Part shown: positions 16,732-26,200 of the stretch, in pieces
Numbering within the stretch: the stretch's first letter is position 1
Layout: each line of letters starts with the position of its first letter
NCBI GenBank assembly: GCA_017304475.1
Contig: JAFKKV010000012.1
Span: forward strand, 248,001 to 312,000
Source of the DNA: Hyphomicrobiales bacterium
Lineage (GTDB): Bacteria; Pseudomonadota; Alphaproteobacteria; Rhizobiales; Phreatobacteraceae
Length of the DNA stretch: 64,000 nucleotides
Reading direction: 5' to 3'
Position numbers and translations under genes: made by a program
The notes under the pieces: generated by a model
Told to the model about the DNA's origin: nothing
Database searches by the model: none
The model's input: only the letters and a program-made list of their open reading frames with translations

Positions 16732-18216
16732 TCACGGCTGGATCTCCGCCTCGGCATCGCTCCATTCGTCGCCCAGGAGCTCGGGCTTGTCATAGGCGAC
16801 GAGCCGATCCCAATGACGCTCGATATCCCGGCAGAACAGTTCCCCGGCGATGGCTTCGGCAAGCCAGGTCGCCCCGTCGCTGATCTTCGGGATGTCACCG
16901 CTGACCTTGCCGAGGCTGAGGGTGGCGGCATGGTTGAAGCAGTGAATGTCGCGCAGATGAGGGGCCGCGCCGGCGATCCGCTCCTGGAAGGCGAAATGCG
17001 GCGACAGATAGGGAAAGCTCGCGAGTTCCGCGCTGGCGAGCTCCGGCGGCGGCGTGTAGCGATCGCCCCAGCTGGCGATGTCAGCCGCAAAGGCGGAGAG
17101 TTCCGGGCGCTCGCCGATCTCGACGGTGAAGCCGGTGCCGAGGATCAGGAAATCCGTCTCGAAGACCCGGCCCCGGGCGGTTTCGAGACGCAGCGCGCCG
17201 GCCACCTCGTCCAGCCGGACCAGTCCCGAATCGAGATGGAAACTCGCATTGGGATGCCGGCTGACGCGCTGGGTGGAATTGCGTGGCGCCGGCGTCTGCA
17301 TGCGCTCGGCATAATGCATGAAGCGCCAGCGCCAGGCGTCGGGCAGCATGGGATAGCCGAGTGTGAACCCCTGGCTGCCGATGCCCATCAGCTTGTTGAT
17401 GCGCGGCATCTCGGCGCGCCGGATCAGGACCCGGACGCTCGCCGCGCCGTGCTCGAGCGCTTCGCCGGCATTGTCCATGGCCGAGGCGCCGCCGCCGATC
17501 ACCGTCACGCGCCGGCCGCGCAGGGCGGCGAAGTCGATCTCGTCGGAGGAATGGGCCCAGAGCGCCCGCGACACACCGTTGACGAAGGCCGGGATGAAGG
17601 CACGGCCGAGGCCGGCGCGCCCGGTCGCGAGGACCACCTTGCGGGTGAAGATCGCCGGCCCCTGCGCCCGATCGAGCCGGATGAGCCCGGCCTGCGGCAC
17701 GATGCCGGTGACCTCGACGTCGTTTTCGACCGACAGGTCGAGCACCTGGCGATACCAGGCGAGATAGTCCATCCAGAGCGGGCGCGGGATCCGATAGAGC
17801 TCGCTCCATGCCGCTTCGCCGAACCGGGCCACGTACCAGGCCCGGAAGGTCAGGGAGGGCAGGCCGAGCGCCGGACCGAGCAGTTCCTTGGGCGAACGCA
17901 GGGTCTCCATCCGGGCGAAGGTGATCCACGGTCCCTCGCGCCCGGCGGGGCTGCGATCGAGGATGCGGATATTGCGGACCCCGGAACGGATCAGCGCGAA
18001 GCCGGCGGCCAGCCCCGACATGCCGGCGCCGATCACCACGACGTCGCTGGCGACCGAGCCGTCGGGGGCCGCGGTCGGCGGCACCCAGTTCTGCGGCGGC
18101 ACGTTGAGGCAGGACAGGTCGTAGCCGAGCCTTGCCTCGAGCGCGGCGAGGTCCGTGGCTTCCGGCCGGGCGGCCGCAGTCGCCGGCGAGGGCGTGGAGA
18201 TTGCAGGAGCGCTCAT
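16732..18216 (-). CDS. FAD/NAD(P)-binding flavoprotein monooxygenase-like enzyme
   Basis: A 494-residue flavoprotein with two dinucleotide-binding motifs: VVVIGAGMSGLAAGFAL near residue 60 for FAD and VTVIGGGASAMDNAGEAL near residue 235 for NAD(P). The layout resembles Baeyer-Villiger or N-hydroxylating monooxygenases and SidA-like proteins. ILGTGFTVEIGERPEL is the typical late ATG-type motif. The start was set at the ATG at 18216 because an upstream TTG option at 18282 would run into the LysR promoter region. It is the first gene of a leftward operon with the two CMD-like proteins, facing a divergent LysR gene that probably controls it. Confidence 0.8.
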   Translation of the reverse strand: MSAPAISTPSPATAAARPEATDLAALEARLGYDLSCLNVPPQNWVPPTAAPDGSVASDVVVIGAGMSGLAAGFALIRSGVRNIRILDRSPAGREGPWITFARMETLRSPKELLGPALGLPSLTFRAWYVARFGEAAWSELYRIPRPLWMDYLAWYRQVLDLSVENDVEVTGIVPQAGLIRLDRAQGPAIFTRKVVLATGRAGLGRAFIPAFVNGVSRALWAHSSDEIDFAALRGRRVTVIGGGASAMDNAGEALEHGAASVRVLIRRAEMPRINKLMGIGSQGFTLGYPMLPDAWRWRFMHYAERMQTPAPRNSTQRVSRHPNASFHLDSGLVRLDEVAGALRLETARGRVFETDFLILGTGFTVEIGERPELSAFAADIASWGDRYTPPPELASAELASFPYLSPHFAFQERIAGAAPHLRDIHCFNHAATLSLGKVSGDIPKISDGATWLAEAIAGELFCRDIERHWDRLVAYDKPELLGDEWSDAEAEIQP

Positions 18217-18310
18217 GCCGCCGAAGCTAGCGGGGCCGTGGAAGCCTGTCCATGTCAAAAGCGTATCAAGAGCCTTGTTCAATGCGAAAAACGGATGCAG
18301 ATAGAAAGGT

Positions 18311-19258
18311 ATGAATCTTCGTCAGCTCGAAGCCTTCGCGGCCGTCATGTCGGTCGGCAGCATTACCGGCGGCGCCCGCCTGGTCGGGCGCTCGCAACCG
18401 GCCGTGACGCGCCTGATCCAGGACCTGGAGACCGAGCTGACTTTCGCGCTGTTCGATCGGAGCGGGCCGCGGCTGGTGCCGACCGAAAAGGCGCAGCAGT
18501 TCCACGCGGAGGTCGAGCGTTCGCTCGCCGGCATGCGCAACATCCAGTCGCGCGCCGAGGCGATCGCCCGGGGCAAGGCCGTGCGGGTCGAGGTCGCCGC
18601 GATCCCGGCACTGGCGGCGGGCCTTCTTCCGCAGGCCCTGGCGCGGTTGCCGGAGGCCTGCAGGCCGCACGAGATCGGCCTGCAGGCGGCCGGCGCCGAG
18701 GAGGTGGTGCGCTCGGTGCTCGACCGGACCGCCGATCTCGGTTTCGCCAGCCTGCCGATCGAGCGGCGCGGGCTGGACGTCCACTGGCTCGCCGAGGCCC
18801 ATTGCGTCGCGGTCCTGGCCGAAGACCATCCGTTCGCCCGTGACCAGACGATCGCCTTGCGGGCGCTGGCCGGCCAGCCGATCATCACCACCGCGAGCCT
18901 GACCAGGCTCCGGCGGCGGATCGACCAGGCCTTCGCCAAGGCGGGCGTGGCGACCGCGCCGCTGCTCGTCACCAATGCCTCGCTCAATGCCATGATGGCG
19001 GCGCGCGCCGGCCTCGGTATCGCGCTGGTCGACCCGGTGACGGCGATCGGGGTGCCGGTGGCGGGACTGGTGGTTCGCCGGCTCGATACCGCCATTCCGT
19101 TCTGGTGGAGCGCGGTCACGGCGGTCGCCCGGCCGGCCAATGCGACCGTCCAGGCGATCCTGTCGGCCGCCGCCGAGGCCGCGGAAGACCTGCCGGGTTA
19201 TGTTCGCCACGCCGCCGGCGACCTGCCTCTGCTGGTCGAACAGCTCTCGCGGTCATAG
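18311..19258 (+). CDS. LysR-family transcriptional regulator
   Basis: A 315-residue regulator. The winged helix-turn-helix is at residues 1-60 (MNLRQLEAFAAVMSVGSITG, SQPAVTRLIQDLE), followed by a linker helix and a periplasmic-binding-like effector domain. AAAGG lies directly before the ATG. It is transcribed away from the flavoprotein operon with a 94-base gap. That gap holds a short inverted repeat, CAAG-AGC-CTTG at 18267-18277, a reasonable LysR contact site. By family habit it would activate the divergent operon in response to a small molecule, here unknown. Confidence 0.9.
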   Translation: MNLRQLEAFAAVMSVGSITGGARLVGRSQPAVTRLIQDLETELTFALFDRSGPRLVPTEKAQQFHAEVERSLAGMRNIQSRAEAIARGKAVRVEVAAIPALAAGLLPQALARLPEACRPHEIGLQAAGAEEVVRSVLDRTADLGFASLPIERRGLDVHWLAEAHCVAVLAEDHPFARDQTIALRALAGQPIITTASLTRLRRRIDQAFAKAGVATAPLLVTNASLNAMMAARAGLGIALVDPVTAIGVPVAGLVVRRLDTAIPFWWSAVTAVARPANATVQAILSAAAEAAEDLPGYVRHAAGDLPLLVEQLSRS

Positions 19259-19407
19259 CCGGCCACGGGCGATCAGGTTTCATCACACTCGACGCGCGCG
19301 GCGGCAAAGCCCATGCTGCCGTGACGGAGCCGGCGGACCGGCTCAGTCGCTCGAGGCCTTGATCCCATGACTTCCCTTAGGGCAAGCTGTGCCCGGAGAG
19401 GATCGCC

Positions 19408-20199
19408 ATGTCGCCATCTGACCAGGCCGGACGTGCCCCGGCGCCCGTCGGCACCAGCGGCCAGCCGCTCCCCAGGGCGGCGAGCGCCGCGCCGGCCCAT
19501 CAATTGACCGATCTCGCCTTTTTTGCCGGCGCCGACCCGGCGATCGCCGCCCGCAACGAGGCGCGGCTGCGCTGGATCGAGTTCAAGCCCGGCGCCCTGG
19601 TGATGGATTTCGACGACGAGAGCGACGATGTCTTCGTCATCATCCGTGGCGCGGTCAGGGTCCTGATGCGCACCAATCTCGGCCACGAATTGATCCTGGG
19701 CGATTTCGAGGGCGGCACCATTATCGGTGAAATGGCGGCGATCGACGGGTTCAGGCGCGCCGCCAATGTCACCGCCCTGGTCCGGACCCAGGTCTGCCGG
19801 ATTCCGGCGGCGGTCTTCCTGGAAATCGTGCTCGGATCGCCGCCTGTCGGGCTCAGGCTGATGCGCATGCTGACGGCGCGGGTGCGCCTGGGCAATATGA
19901 AGCTGCTCGAGCACACGATCCTGTCGGTGCGGCTGAGGCTGCTCAGCGAATTGCTGCGGCTGGCCCGGCCCGCGCGGGCGGGCCAGGGGCTCGTCGTCAG
20001 CCCGCCGCCAATCCAGTCGGATCTTGCCGCGCGCATCGGCGCGCGGCGCGAAGCCGTCTCGCGCGAGCTGAACGATCTCGACCAGCTCGGCCTGATCCAG
20101 CGCGAGCGCGGCGCCTTGCTCATCCCGAAACCGGAACTCATTCGCAGCGAAATCGAGAAACTGGGCGTGGTCCCCGGTGGCCACGCCGAGCCTTCGTGA
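19408..20199 (+). CDS. Crp/Fnr-family regulator with cyclic-nucleotide domain
   Basis: A 263-residue protein with a cyclic-nucleotide-binding domain (about residues 35-150) and a Crp-type winged helix (about 190-245). The phosphate-binding cassette reads GEMAAIDGFRRAAN at 107-120; it keeps the Glu and the Arg and resembles the PRAA form of protein kinase A rather than the RSA of E. coli Crp. The recognition helix REAVSRELNDL has the E-xx-SR pattern seen in Fnr. There is no cysteine cluster for iron-sulfur binding. It lies just before tssK on the same strand, separated by a dyad-rich leader, and is a natural candidate for regulating the T6SS. GGAGAGG precedes the ATG. Confidence 0.86.
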   Translation: MSPSDQAGRAPAPVGTSGQPLPRAASAAPAHQLTDLAFFAGADPAIAARNEARLRWIEFKPGALVMDFDDESDDVFVIIRGAVRVLMRTNLGHELILGDFEGGTIIGEMAAIDGFRRAANVTALVRTQVCRIPAAVFLEIVLGSPPVGLRLMRMLTARVRLGNMKLLEHTILSVRLRLLSELLRLARPARAGQGLVVSPPPIQSDLAARIGARREAVSRELNDLDQLGLIQRERGALLIPKPELIRSEIEKLGVVPGGHAEPS

Positions 20200-20260
20200 T
20201 CGATCTGCCGCGCGAGGGATGTGCGGCAGCACACAGTTCGACCGGATCATCGTCGCCATG

Positions 20261-20292
20261 CTTTGCCGACAAGAAGTCTCTTGGCAACAAAG
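20261..20292. promoter_or_regulatory. Interrupted 32-bp dyad upstream of tssK
   Basis: The core is CAAGA-AGTC-TCTTG at 20270-20283, a 5-4-5 layout like the half-site spacing of Fnr-type regulators. Flanking CTTTG and CAAAG at the outer ends extend the symmetry to 32 bases with three mismatched pairs. It lies between the Crp/Fnr gene and tssK, so it is a candidate operator for that regulator. It lacks a T-run and is unlikely to be a terminator. Confidence 0.5.
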
Positions 20293-20311
20293 CTCCTCTA
20301 CATCTGGCTCA

Positions 20312-20326
20312 GTCTTCGCCGAAGAC
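20312..20326. promoter_or_regulatory. Perfect short inverted repeat in the tssK leader
   Basis: GTCTTC-GCC-GAAGAC is a perfect 6-bp inverted repeat with a three-base spacer, 20 bases downstream of the 32-bp dyad. It could be an RNA hairpin or a second protein site. Confidence 0.3.
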
Positions 20327-20402
20327 GAGACAAATCGTTCCGCCTCTTCTCATCCTTGGAATGCCGCGCTACGATCTTCGAGGCCTTAATCGCTGCGCGA
20401 TA

Positions 20403-20419
20403 GAACATATGGATTGTTC
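20403..20419 (+). promoter_or_regulatory. Inverted repeat abutting the tssK start codon
   Basis: GAACA-TATGGAT-TGTTC ends at the base before the ATG of tssK, exactly where a ribosome-binding site would be expected. No Shine-Dalgarno sequence is visible. Pairing of the arms would hide the start, so translational control is possible. Confidence 0.35.
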
Positions 20420-21757
20420 ATGTCGTGGTTCGGGAAAGTCGCGTGGTCCGAGGGTCTTTTCCTGCGGCCCCACCATATGCAGCAGGGCGATCGCTATCTC
20501 GAGCGCCTGGTGGAAACCCGCGTTCGCCACGTCACGCCCTATCCATGGGGCTTTGCCGAGGTCGAGATCGACCGCGACCTTGCCCAGCAGAGCCGCTTCG
20601 CGCTGCGCCGGGCGACCGGCATCATGCCCGACGGCACGCCGTTCGACCTGCCGATGGACGGCCCGCTGCCGGCGCCGATCGAGATTCCCGAAAACGCCGC
20701 CAAGAGCACCGTCTGGCTGTCGCTGCCGGTGATCGCGCCGAACACCCGCGAGGTTGATGCCGGCGCCTCCGAGACCGGTAGCCGCTTCGTCACGGCGACC
20801 CAGACGATCATCGATTCCAACTCGTCGCTGCGCATCGAGGAGGAGATCGACATCGCCTTTCCGCGGCTGAGCTTCGATGTCCGCAAGACCCAGAAGCCGG
20901 GCTATGTGTCGCTCGGCGTCGCCCGCGTGCTGGAGATCCGCGACAAGGCGATCATTTTCGACGACCGCTATGTTCCGCCGCTCCTGATCTGCAATGCCCA
21001 TCCCACCGTCGACGGCTGGATGGACCGGATCATCGGCTGGATGGACAACAAGCTGGAGGAACTGGCGCGTTATGCCGCCGACCCGACGGCCGGCGGCGGC
21101 CTGCAGACGGTCGACTATTTCGTCCTGCAATTGCTCAACCGGCATCTGGCCGCGCTCAAGCATCTCAGGATGACGCGGTTTGCCCATCCCGAGCGGCTCT
21201 ATGTCGAATTGCTGCATTTCGTCGGCGAGCTCGCGACCTTCGCATCGGCCGAGCGGCGGACCAATGATTATCCGGCTTACGACCATGACGACCTGGAGAA
21301 CACTTTCGCGCCCGTGGTGCGCGACATCCAGGAATATCTGAGCATTCGCTACGGGCGCCGGGCGATCCGCCTGGAGATCGTCGAACGGGCGGCCAATGCC
21401 TTCGTCTCGACCATCAAGGACCGGTCGCTGTTCCGCAATGCCAACCTGGTGCTGGAAGTGTCGGCGCGCCGGCCGCTGACCGAGATCCAGAACGAGTTCC
21501 CGCAGCTGTTCAAGGTGGGGCCGAACACCAAGATGAACGAGATCGTGCATGCCCACCTGCCCGGCGTGCCGCTGATCCACCTGCCGACGCCGCCGCCGCA
21601 GATCCGCGCCATGGCGGATCATGTCTATTTCCTGCTCGACCGGACCTCGCCGCTCTGGCCCGAATTCTCCGCCGCGAGCGCGGTCGGCTTCCATTTCTCC
21701 GGCACCTGGCCCGACCTGGAGCTTGAGTTCTGGGCGATCCTGGGAGATCGCCCGTGA
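20420..21757 (+). CDS. tssK: T6SS baseplate subunit TssK
   Basis: A 445-residue cytoplasmic protein that links the T6SS baseplate wedges to the membrane complex. The N-terminus MSWFGKVAWSEGLFLRPHHM carries the conserved GLFLRPHHMQ motif, and the middle has DRYVPPLL and the HPERLYVELL segment of the family. The length is normal. ATG at 20420 is chosen over a TTG two codons earlier. It overlaps tssL by four bases (GTGA) and opens the rightward operon tssK-tssL-tssM-tagF-pppA-ppkA. It interacts with TssL, TssF and TssG by family knowledge. Confidence 0.95.
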   Translation: MSWFGKVAWSEGLFLRPHHMQQGDRYLERLVETRVRHVTPYPWGFAEVEIDRDLAQQSRFALRRATGIMPDGTPFDLPMDGPLPAPIEIPENAAKSTVWLSLPVIAPNTREVDAGASETGSRFVTATQTIIDSNSSLRIEEEIDIAFPRLSFDVRKTQKPGYVSLGVARVLEIRDKAIIFDDRYVPPLLICNAHPTVDGWMDRIIGWMDNKLEELARYAADPTAGGGLQTVDYFVLQLLNRHLAALKHLRMTRFAHPERLYVELLHFVGELATFASAERRTNDYPAYDHDDLENTFAPVVRDIQEYLSIRYGRRAIRLEIVERAANAFVSTIKDRSLFRNANLVLEVSARRPLTEIQNEFPQLFKVGPNTKMNEIVHAHLPGVPLIHLPTPPPQIRAMADHVYFLLDRTSPLWPEFSAASAVGFHFSGTWPDLELEFWAILGDRP

Positions 21758-23223
21758 CCGACAAGGGGCCGCCCTTCGATCCGTTCGGCCGCAGCGACCG
21801 CACCATCGTGCAGCCGAACCCCGGAGGCCGGCGGCCGCAGGCGCCCCAGCCACAGAGCGCTCCGCCGCAGGCGCCGGCGGGCCGAGCCGGCCCGCCGGCC
21901 GTGGAGGATGACTGGACCACGGGACGCGCCGCGCCGCCCGAGCCGGTGCCGCAGCCCGCGCCCGGGCGCGGGCCGGAGCCGCAGCAGCCGGGCCAGGTCA
22001 TGCTCCTGAAGCGCGACGTGCCGATCGCGCCGAACGACAATATCCTGCTGGAGGCGGCCTGCCCGCTGCTGCTGCTGCTCGGCCGGCTGCGCGCCTCGCT
22101 GATGCATGCACGCTTCGCCGACCTGATGGACCAGGTCGCCGATGCGATCGACAGTTTCGAGAAGGACGTTCTGGCCCATGGGGCGACCGCCGAGCAGGCG
22201 ACCGACGCGAAATATGCGCTCTGCGCCACCGCCGACGACATCGTCCAGAACATCCCGTCGGAAGACCGGCCGATCTGGACCCAGTACAGCATGCTGTCGC
22301 GCTTTTTCGGCGAGCGGGTCGGCGGTGTCAGGTTCTTCGAAAAACTCGACAAGGCCAAGCAGGATCCGCTCAGGAACTACGACCTGCTCGAGCTGATGTA
22401 TGCCTGCCTCGCCGTCGGTTTCCAGGGCATTCACCGGACCTCCGGCGGAGGTGCGGCAGCGCTCCAGGCGCTCCAGCGCAATCTCTACGAGACGCTGAGG
22501 CGGGTCCGGCCGCGCACCGATCTCGATTTGTCGCCGCATTGGCGCGGACAGGACATCCCGCCGGCCGCGGCGACCTTCCGGGTGCCGCTCTGGTCGGTCG
22601 CGGCCGTTGCCGCGGCCATCCTCGGCGTGACCTATATCACGCTGCGGCTGCTGCTCGCCGGGTCGGCCGATACGGTGGCGGCCGAGGTGCGCCGGCTGGT
22701 GCCGACCGAGACGATCGCCCTGCTGCGCCGGGCGCCGGTGCAACCACCACCGCCGCCGCCGACCTCGACCCAGCTGGACTGCATTCGCGCGGCGCTGGCC
22801 GCCGAGATCAGCACGGATCGGGTGAGCGTGGTCGAATCCGCGAGTTCGGTGATCCTGAGGGTCGGCGCCTTCGCCTCTTTCGAGTCGGGCCAGGCAACCG
22901 TGCTCGACAGTTTCCGGCCCGTCGCCACCAAGATCGGCGCGGTCCTGGAGCATCAGGCCGGGAGCATCAAGGTCATCGGCCATTCCGACAGCACACGCAT
23001 CGCGACCGCGCGTTTCCCGTCGAACTGGCACCTGTCGGTCGAACGCGCCCAGGCCGTCGCCAATCTGATCCGGCCGGCCCTGACCCAGCCGCAGCGCGTC
23101 GAGGTCGACGGCAAGGGGGCCGACCAGCCGATCGGTTCCAACGACACCAATGAAGGCAGAGCCCGCAACCGGCGGGTCGAGCTGGTGATCCCGCGTGACC
23201 GCGCGGTGACATCGTGTCGGTAG
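21754..23223 (+). CDS. tssL: T6SS membrane subunit TssL with C-terminal OmpA domain
   Basis: A 489-residue IcmH/DotU-family inner-membrane protein with a GTG start inside the tssK stop. Residues 1-85 are Pro-rich and disordered. The cytoplasmic DotU domain runs from NILLEAACPLLLLLGRL to about residue 260 (with YALCATADDIVQN). One transmembrane segment lies near 276-301. The last 120 residues form an OmpA/MotB-like peptidoglycan-binding domain (FESGQATVLDSF, GHSDST, LSVERAQAVANL). Such a fused domain anchors the complex to the cell wall when a separate TagL is missing. In Agrobacterium TssL is the phosphorylation target of PpkA; the same may hold here. Confidence 0.94.
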   Translation: MTDKGPPFDPFGRSDRTIVQPNPGGRRPQAPQPQSAPPQAPAGRAGPPAVEDDWTTGRAAPPEPVPQPAPGRGPEPQQPGQVMLLKRDVPIAPNDNILLEAACPLLLLLGRLRASLMHARFADLMDQVADAIDSFEKDVLAHGATAEQATDAKYALCATADDIVQNIPSEDRPIWTQYSMLSRFFGERVGGVRFFEKLDKAKQDPLRNYDLLELMYACLAVGFQGIHRTSGGGAAALQALQRNLYETLRRVRPRTDLDLSPHWRGQDIPPAAATFRVPLWSVAAVAAAILGVTYITLRLLLAGSADTVAAEVRRLVPTETIALLRRAPVQPPPPPPTSTQLDCIRAALAAEISTDRVSVVESASSVILRVGAFASFESGQATVLDSFRPVATKIGAVLEHQAGSIKVIGHSDSTRIATARFPSNWHLSVERAQAVANLIRPALTQPQRVEVDGKGADQPIGSNDTNEGRARNRRVELVIPRDRAVTSCR

Positions 23224-23245
23224 GCCGACCAAGGGACGGCGGGCG

Positions 23246-26200
23246 ATGAAGATGAAGATCTGGCTGTTGCTGGTCTGCTACGCGGTCGGGGGGCTCGCGC
23301 TCGCCGCGCTCGTCTGGTTCGTCGGTCCGCTTGTGGCTGTCGGCACCATGCGCCCGCTCGATCCGCTCTGGGTCCGGGCGCTGGTCGTCGGGCTGATCGG
23401 CCTCGTCCTGCTCGCCGCCATCGTCGTCACCGTGCTCAGGCGCCGCAAGGCGGAGGCCTTGCTCGCCAAGAGCCTGGAAGGGCAGGGGCTGGCGGAGGCC
23501 GAGCCGACCGGCGACGGCGAAGTGCTGGCCGACAAGATGAAGGACGCCCTGCAGACACTGCGCAAGGCGTCGGGTGCCAAGGGCGACTACCTCTACGACC
23601 TGCCCTGGTACATGATCATCGGGCCGCCGGGATCGGGCAAGACCACCGCGCTGATCAATGCCGGCCTCAAATTCCCGCTGGCGCGCGGCATGACGCCGGC
23701 AGCCGTCGCCGGCGTCGGCGGCACCCGCTATTGCGACTGGTGGTTCACCGAAGACGCCGTGCTGATCGACACGGCCGGCCGCTACACGACCCAGGATTCG
23801 GAGCAGAAGGGCGACCAGAAGAGCTGGCTGTCATTCCTCGAACTGCTCAAGGAGAACCGGCCGAAACAGCCGATCAACGGCGTCATCGTGTGCATCAGCC
23901 TCGAGGACCTGGTGACCGGCGGCGCCGAAATGACGCGGGCCCATGCCGAGGCCATCCGCGCCCGCCTGATCGAGCTGCACGATCACCTCAAGGTGGATTT
24001 CCCCGTCTATGCGATGTTCACCAAGGCCGACCTGGTGGCCGGCTTCGTCGAGTTTTTCGGCCATCTGAACGAGGCCGGGCGGAAGGTCGTCTGGGGCACC
24101 ACGTTCCAGACCGACGACAAGACGCTCAACAAGGTCGGCGAGGTGCCCGATGAATTCGACCTCCTGATCGAGCGGCTGAACCTCGAACTGGTCGACCGGC
24201 TGCAGGATGAACCGACGCCGGTCTCGAAGGTGCAGGTTTTGAGCTTCCCGAGCCAGATGGCGGCGAGCAAGGAGGCGATCGTCAATTTCCTCGGCCGCAT
24301 CTTCGAGCCGACGCGCTACCACGCCAATGCGACGCTGCGCGGTTTCTATTTCACCTCAGGCACCCAGTTCGGCACGCCGATCGACCGGCTGATCGGCGCG
24401 CTCAGCCGCTCCTTCGGCGCGCAGCAGCTGGCGGCGAGCGGCTATTCCGGCATCGGCAAGAGCTATTTCCTCACCGACCTCATCACCAAGGTGATCGTCG
24501 GAGAGGCCGGCTGGGTCTCGACCAACCGGGCGGTGGTCCGGCGCAACACGGCCCTGCGCGGCTTCGGCTTCGCGGCGATCGCGCTGGCCTGCGCCGGCCT
24601 GTTCGGCGCCTGGTGGCTCAGCTATCAGCGCAACAGCGACCTGATCGAACAGACGTTCCAGAGCTCCAGCCGCTACCGGCTGATCGGCGAGGATGTCAGC
24701 GCCGAGACGGTCATCGGCGACGGCGACCTCAGCCGGCCGCTCCGGCACCTGCACCATCTGCGTCACATGCCGGCCGGTTTCGCCGAGCGGGACATGGCGA
24801 CGCCGCTGCCGGAGACCTTCGGGCTGAGCCAGCGGCCGCGGCTCAACTCGGCCGCCGAGAGCACCTATCAGGCGGGCCTCGAGCGGCATTTCCGGCCCCG
24901 GCTCCTGTACAGGCTGGAAACCGAATTGCGCAGCCGGCAGCAGGACGCGGCCTATGCCTATCAGGCCTTGCCGGTCTATCTGATGCTCGGCGGCCGGGAG
25001 CCGCTCGCCAAGGACCAGGTGCGGTCCTTCCTGCGCAATGACTGGGAGCAGAACCAGTTCCGCGGCGCCGCCAATGCCGACGGCCGGCGCGCGCTCGGCG
25101 AACATCTCGACGCGCTGATGGAATTCGACCCACCGATCGACACGCGTGCCGTGGCGCTCGACGAGGCGCTGATCCTGGAGACGCAGCGCACGCTCGGACG
25201 CATGGGGGTCATCGACCGCGCCTTCGAGCTCATTCGCGCCTCCGCCGCCCAGCAGCGCGGCCGCGACTGGACCGCCCGGGCCAAGGGCGGCCAGGACGCC
25301 GCGCGTGTGTTCGAGGCGCGCGTCGGCGAGGATCTCGATGCCGTGCGCGTGCCCTTCCTGTTCACCTATGACGGTTTCCACGAGGCCTTTCTCGGCCGGC
25401 TCGCCGATGTCCGCGCGCAGGTCGAGCGCGAGCGTGGCCTGATGGGCGAGGTGGCCGACCAGGCCGCGCTGCAGCGGCAATTCGACCGGCTCGAGCCGGC
25501 GCTGCTGGAGCGCTACGGGCGCGAGTTCGGCCAGGCCTGGGATACGGCGCTCAGAAGTCTGCGCATCAAGTCGCTGACCGCCGACCGTCCGGGTTATGTG
25601 ACGCTGGACGCCGCGGCACGCGCGACGTCGCCGCTGATCGCGCTGTTCGAATCGATCCGCGAGGAAACCCAGCTGACCCGCGAAAGGCCGAAACCGGCGG
25701 GGGCCGCGCCGGCGTCGAGCGCGCCGCCGCGGGTGGCTTTCCCGGCCGGCGTTGTTCCCGGCGCCGAGATCGAAGCCTCGTTCCGGGCCATGCATGTGGT
25801 GGTCGAAGCCCAGGGCGGCCGGCGGCCGATCGACGACCTGATCAAGAACCTGAGCGATATCCATCAGTCGCTGATGGCGATGTCCGACCCGGCGCAGACC
25901 GCCGCCGCCACGCAGATGTTCCGCACCCATCTGCAATCGCTGCGCGGCAATGCCACGCGCCTGCCGCCGCCATTTTCGACCATGATGCAGACGGCCGCCA
26001 ATTCCTTCGATTCCGATGCCACCGGCACGACGGTGGCGCGGATCAACCAGGCGCTCGTCGAGCAGGTCGCCGAACCCTGCCGGCTCGCCACGGCCGGCCG
26101 CTATCCGTTCACCCGCGGCGCCACCACCGAGATATCGCTGGCGGATTTCGAGCGGCTGTTCGCGACCAACGGCATTATCGACCGCTTCTTCGCCGCCAAT

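Noticed and set aside
20261..20292. Intrinsic terminator of the Crp-like gene
   Set aside because: No T-run follows the stem and the stem has several mismatches; an operator is a better reading.
20281..20296. A sigma-54 promoter (TGGCA) before tssK
   Set aside because: The GG and GC doublets are too close together for the required spacing.
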